This document shows, piece by piece, positions 36,615-38,272 of a stretch of 38,272 bases of DNA (within the stretch, counting starts at the first letter, position 1; the number at the start of each line of letters is the position of its first letter). Origin of the DNA: Pseudomonadales bacterium (GTDB lineage Bacteria > Pseudomonadota > Gammaproteobacteria > Pseudomonadales > UBA7434); assembly GCA_013043705.1 (NCBI GenBank), contig JABDNS010000116.1, positions 1 through 38,272 on the forward strand, written 5' to 3'. The notes beneath the pieces are model-generated. The model searched no databases and was not told the origin of the DNA. It saw only the letters and a program-made list of their open reading frames with translations. The translations under genes were made by a program, and so were the position numbers.

Positions 36615-36664
36615 TGCTATTTGCAGCAAAGTTGCAAAGTAGTGGCGGTCGTGCAAAACAGCGG

Positions 36665-37483
36665 CTAGCGAAAGTGCCGCTCAATGCCGGTAGTGGCCAA
36701 TATGCGGGTAGAAATTTCTTCAATCGAGACATCGGTGGTATCGATGTACGGAATATCATACTGCTCAAACAAGCGCTCAACCTCGGCCACTTCACGCCGG
36801 CATTGATCCACCGACGCATAGCGGCTGTTGGCGCGGCGCTCTTTGCGAATTGCGGTGAGTCGCTCCGCTGAAATGGTAAGCCCGAACAGCTTGCCGCGAT
36901 ACTCACGCAGTGGTTTGGGCAAGTCGAACACTTCCATATCTTCTTCAGTAATCGGGTAGTTAGCCGGGTAGATGCCGAACTGCAAGGCAAGATACAGGCT
37001 GGTGGGTGTTTTGCCCGAGCGTGAAACCCCGGTCAGGATTATGTCGGCCTGGGGGTAGCGGTTCAGGCGCGCGCCATCGTCGTTGTCGAGCGCAAAATTG
37101 ATTGCCTCGATGCGGCGAATATAATTGGTGTCTTTACTGGCGACTCTAGGGCGGCCTACATCAGAGGTGCTGTGCGCACCAAGCTCCTGCTCCAGTGGCT
37201 TTAGAAAGGTGTTGATCACGTCAAAACTAAAGCCGTTGGCGCTGGTAATAATGCGCCGCAGATTTTTGCTGATCAGCGTTTCGAAGATAATTGGTCTGTT
37301 GCCGTCGCGCTCGGCAGCCAGGTTGATGGTGGCTACCGCTTCATTGGCCTTGGCTTCACTATCGACGTAGGGCAGCACTTGCTTGTCAAACTCGATGCCG
37401 GGAAAGTGCGACAGCAGGCTTTCGCCCATCACCTCAGCGGTGATGCCGGTGCTGTCCGAGATGAAAAATGCAGTGCGTTTCAT
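36665..37483 (-). CDS. ppsR: PpsR, PEP synthase regulatory kinase/phosphorylase
   Basis: PpsR (DUF299, YdiA) switches phosphoenolpyruvate synthase off by ADP-dependent threonine phosphorylation and on again by phosphate-dependent dephosphorylation. The 272-residue protein begins MKRTAFFISDSTGITAEVMG, the family start. Its P-loop-like motif is GVSRSGKTPTSLYLA with Lys158 and Thr159. The C-terminal part keeps LTISAERLTAIRKERR. The ATG at 37483 lacks an obvious ribosome site but matches the family N-terminus. It diverges from ppsA, its target, 125 bases away. Confidence 0.96.
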   Translation of the reverse strand: MKRTAFFISDSTGITAEVMGESLLSHFPGIEFDKQVLPYVDSEAKANEAVATINLAAERDGNRPIIFETLISKNLRRIITSANGFSFDVINTFLKPLEQELGAHSTSDVGRPRVASKDTNYIRRIEAINFALDNDDGARLNRYPQADIILTGVSRSGKTPTSLYLALQFGIYPANYPITEEDMEVFDLPKPLREYRGKLFGLTISAERLTAIRKERRANSRYASVDQCRREVAEVERLFEQYDIPYIDTTDVSIEEISTRILATTGIERHFR

Positions 37484-37553
37484 CTGTGTTTTTCGCGTCT
37501 AATCGATTATCCTGCGGGCGGAGCGCCAGCGACTATGCGCAGTAAACCACACT

Positions 37554-37567
37554 GCTTGCCCGCAAGC
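37554..37567. promoter_or_regulatory. Palindrome in the ppsR-ppsA intergenic region
   Basis: GCTTGC (37554-37559) and GCAAGC (37562-37567) form a perfect dyad with a two-base centre (CC). It lies in the 125-base divergent region, 42 bases before the ppsA start and 71 bases from the ppsR start. It could be an operator or a small hairpin in the ppsA leader. Confidence 0.35.
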
Positions 37568-37608
37568 CAAATATCGTACTGGCTCCATCATATTCTTCGG
37601 AGGTTTCC

Positions 37609-38272
37609 TTGCATTCTCATGTAGTCTGGTTTAGCAAATTGGGTATGGGTGACGTCGACTCGGTCGGCGGCAAAAATGCGTCGCTGGGTGAAATGATCAG
37701 CGGTTTGCACAATAAAGGCGTATCGGTGCCCGATGGCTTCGCCACCACTGCACACGCCTACCGCGAATTCATCAAGCACGAGGGCCTGGACGAGCGCATT
37801 CGCAAGGCGCTGGATTCACTCGACGTAGAAGACGTTAAGCAGCTTGCCAAGGTTGGCGCCGAGATTCGCGAGGCTGTTGTGGCAACGCCTTTCCCGGAAA
37901 CGTTAGACCGCGCGATGGAGCAGGCATTTAGTGAATTGCAACAAGGTAATGCGCAGCTAAGCGTTGCCGTGCGATCTTCGGCCACCGCCGAAGACCTACC
38001 CGATGCCTCATTTGCCGGGCAGCAGGAAACCTTCCTGAACATCAAGGGCATCGACAACGTTAAAGTGGCGGTGAAAGAAGTTTTCGCTTCGCTGTTTAAC
38101 GACCGCGCCATTGCCTATCGCGTGCACAAGGGCTTTGACCATGAAGGCGTGGCGCTAAGCGCCGGCATTCAACGCATGGTGCGCTCCGAAACGGGCAGCG
38201 CGGGGGTTATGTTTACCATTGATACCGAATCGGGCTTCGACGGCGTGGTATTTGTTACTGGCTCCTATGGTC
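37609..38272 (+). CDS. ppsA: PpsA, phosphoenolpyruvate synthase (3' end cut by window)
   Basis: PpsA turns pyruvate and ATP into phosphoenolpyruvate, AMP and phosphate, the first step of gluconeogenesis from pyruvate. About 221 N-terminal residues are visible, out of roughly 790 in the family. The N-terminal ATP-binding domain shows [56 protein letters not shown] and [20 protein letters not shown]. The start is TTG at 37609 with GGAGG five bases upstream. The phosphohistidine and substrate domains lie beyond the window. Confidence 0.96.
   Translation, partial: MHSHVVWFSKLGMGDVDSVGGKNASLGEMISGLHNKGVSVPDGFATTAHAYREFIKHEGLDERIRKALDSLDVEDVKQLAKVGAEIREAVVATPFPETLDRAMEQAFSELQQGNAQLSVAVRSSATAEDLPDASFAGQQETFLNIKGIDNVKVAVKEVFASLFNDRAIAYRVHKGFDHEGVALSAGIQRMVRSETGSAGVMFTIDTESGFDGVVFVTGSYG

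Overview
The window reads as a chromosomal housekeeping segment of a marine-type gammaproteobacterium, probably in the Pseudomonadales/Cellvibrionales area. Evidence: c-type cytochrome maturation System I (ccmABCDEFGHI), full-length SMC rather than MukB, ZipA and NAD-dependent LigA side by side, LolCDE, and a lolCDE / DUF2062 / comEC / exbB / exbD / lpxK / kdsB / low-molecular-weight phosphatase / murB order that I recall from Pseudomonas aeruginosa. I saw no tRNA, rRNA, insertion sequence, prophage, CRISPR array or toxin-antitoxin pair, and no sign of recent transfer. There are 38 protein genes; the first (secF) and last (ppsA) are cut by the window edges.

Layout. 1-4626: the end of secF, then ppnN (nucleotide nucleosidase). 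Facing them on the minus strand are a SutA-like small protein, a DUF6316 protein and a TlpA-like lipoprotein thioredoxin. Then arsC and a DUF2069 membrane protein on the plus strand. 4685-7020 (minus): a FlhB C-terminal-domain orphan and a large FliK-like hook-length protein, standing away from any other flagellar gene. 7242-14411 (plus): a tightly overlapping ccmA-I operon that exports and handles haem and attaches it to apocytochrome c; a good sigma70-like promoter precedes it. 14702-21148 (plus): smc, zipA, ligA (chromosome condensation, divisome assembly, DNA ligation). The leader of smc carries an inverted pair of DnaA-box-like sequences.

21167-24774 (minus): four envelope or signalling genes: a secreted SPOR protein, a 530-residue lipoprotein, a 107-residue conserved periplasmic protein and a PilZ-family protein. 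The lipoprotein has a strikingly regular repeat architecture (four modules, each of three 23-residue repeats) before a peptidoglycan-binding domain, and is followed by a UUCG-loop terminator. 24928-28306 (plus): lolC-lolD-lolE, lipoprotein release from the inner membrane. 28328-28837 (minus): DUF2062 membrane protein. 29048-36614 (plus): comEC (DNA uptake channel), exbB-exbD, lpxK (lipid A 4'-kinase), kdsB (CMP-KDO synthesis), a low-molecular-weight tyrosine phosphatase and murB, so LPS and peptidoglycan precursor enzymes lie together. 36665-38272: divergent ppsR and ppsA, a regulator and its target enzyme.

The best candidate for something undescribed is the modular repeat lipoprotein at 21833-23425. 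Secondary points are the orphan FlhB/FliK pair beside ccm, the DnaA-box-like dyad before smc, a PilZ protein whose two ligand motifs are about 90 residues apart, a SutA-like protein, and a marked sequence context for AGG arginine codons. Function calls rest on motif recognition by eye; no database search was run.
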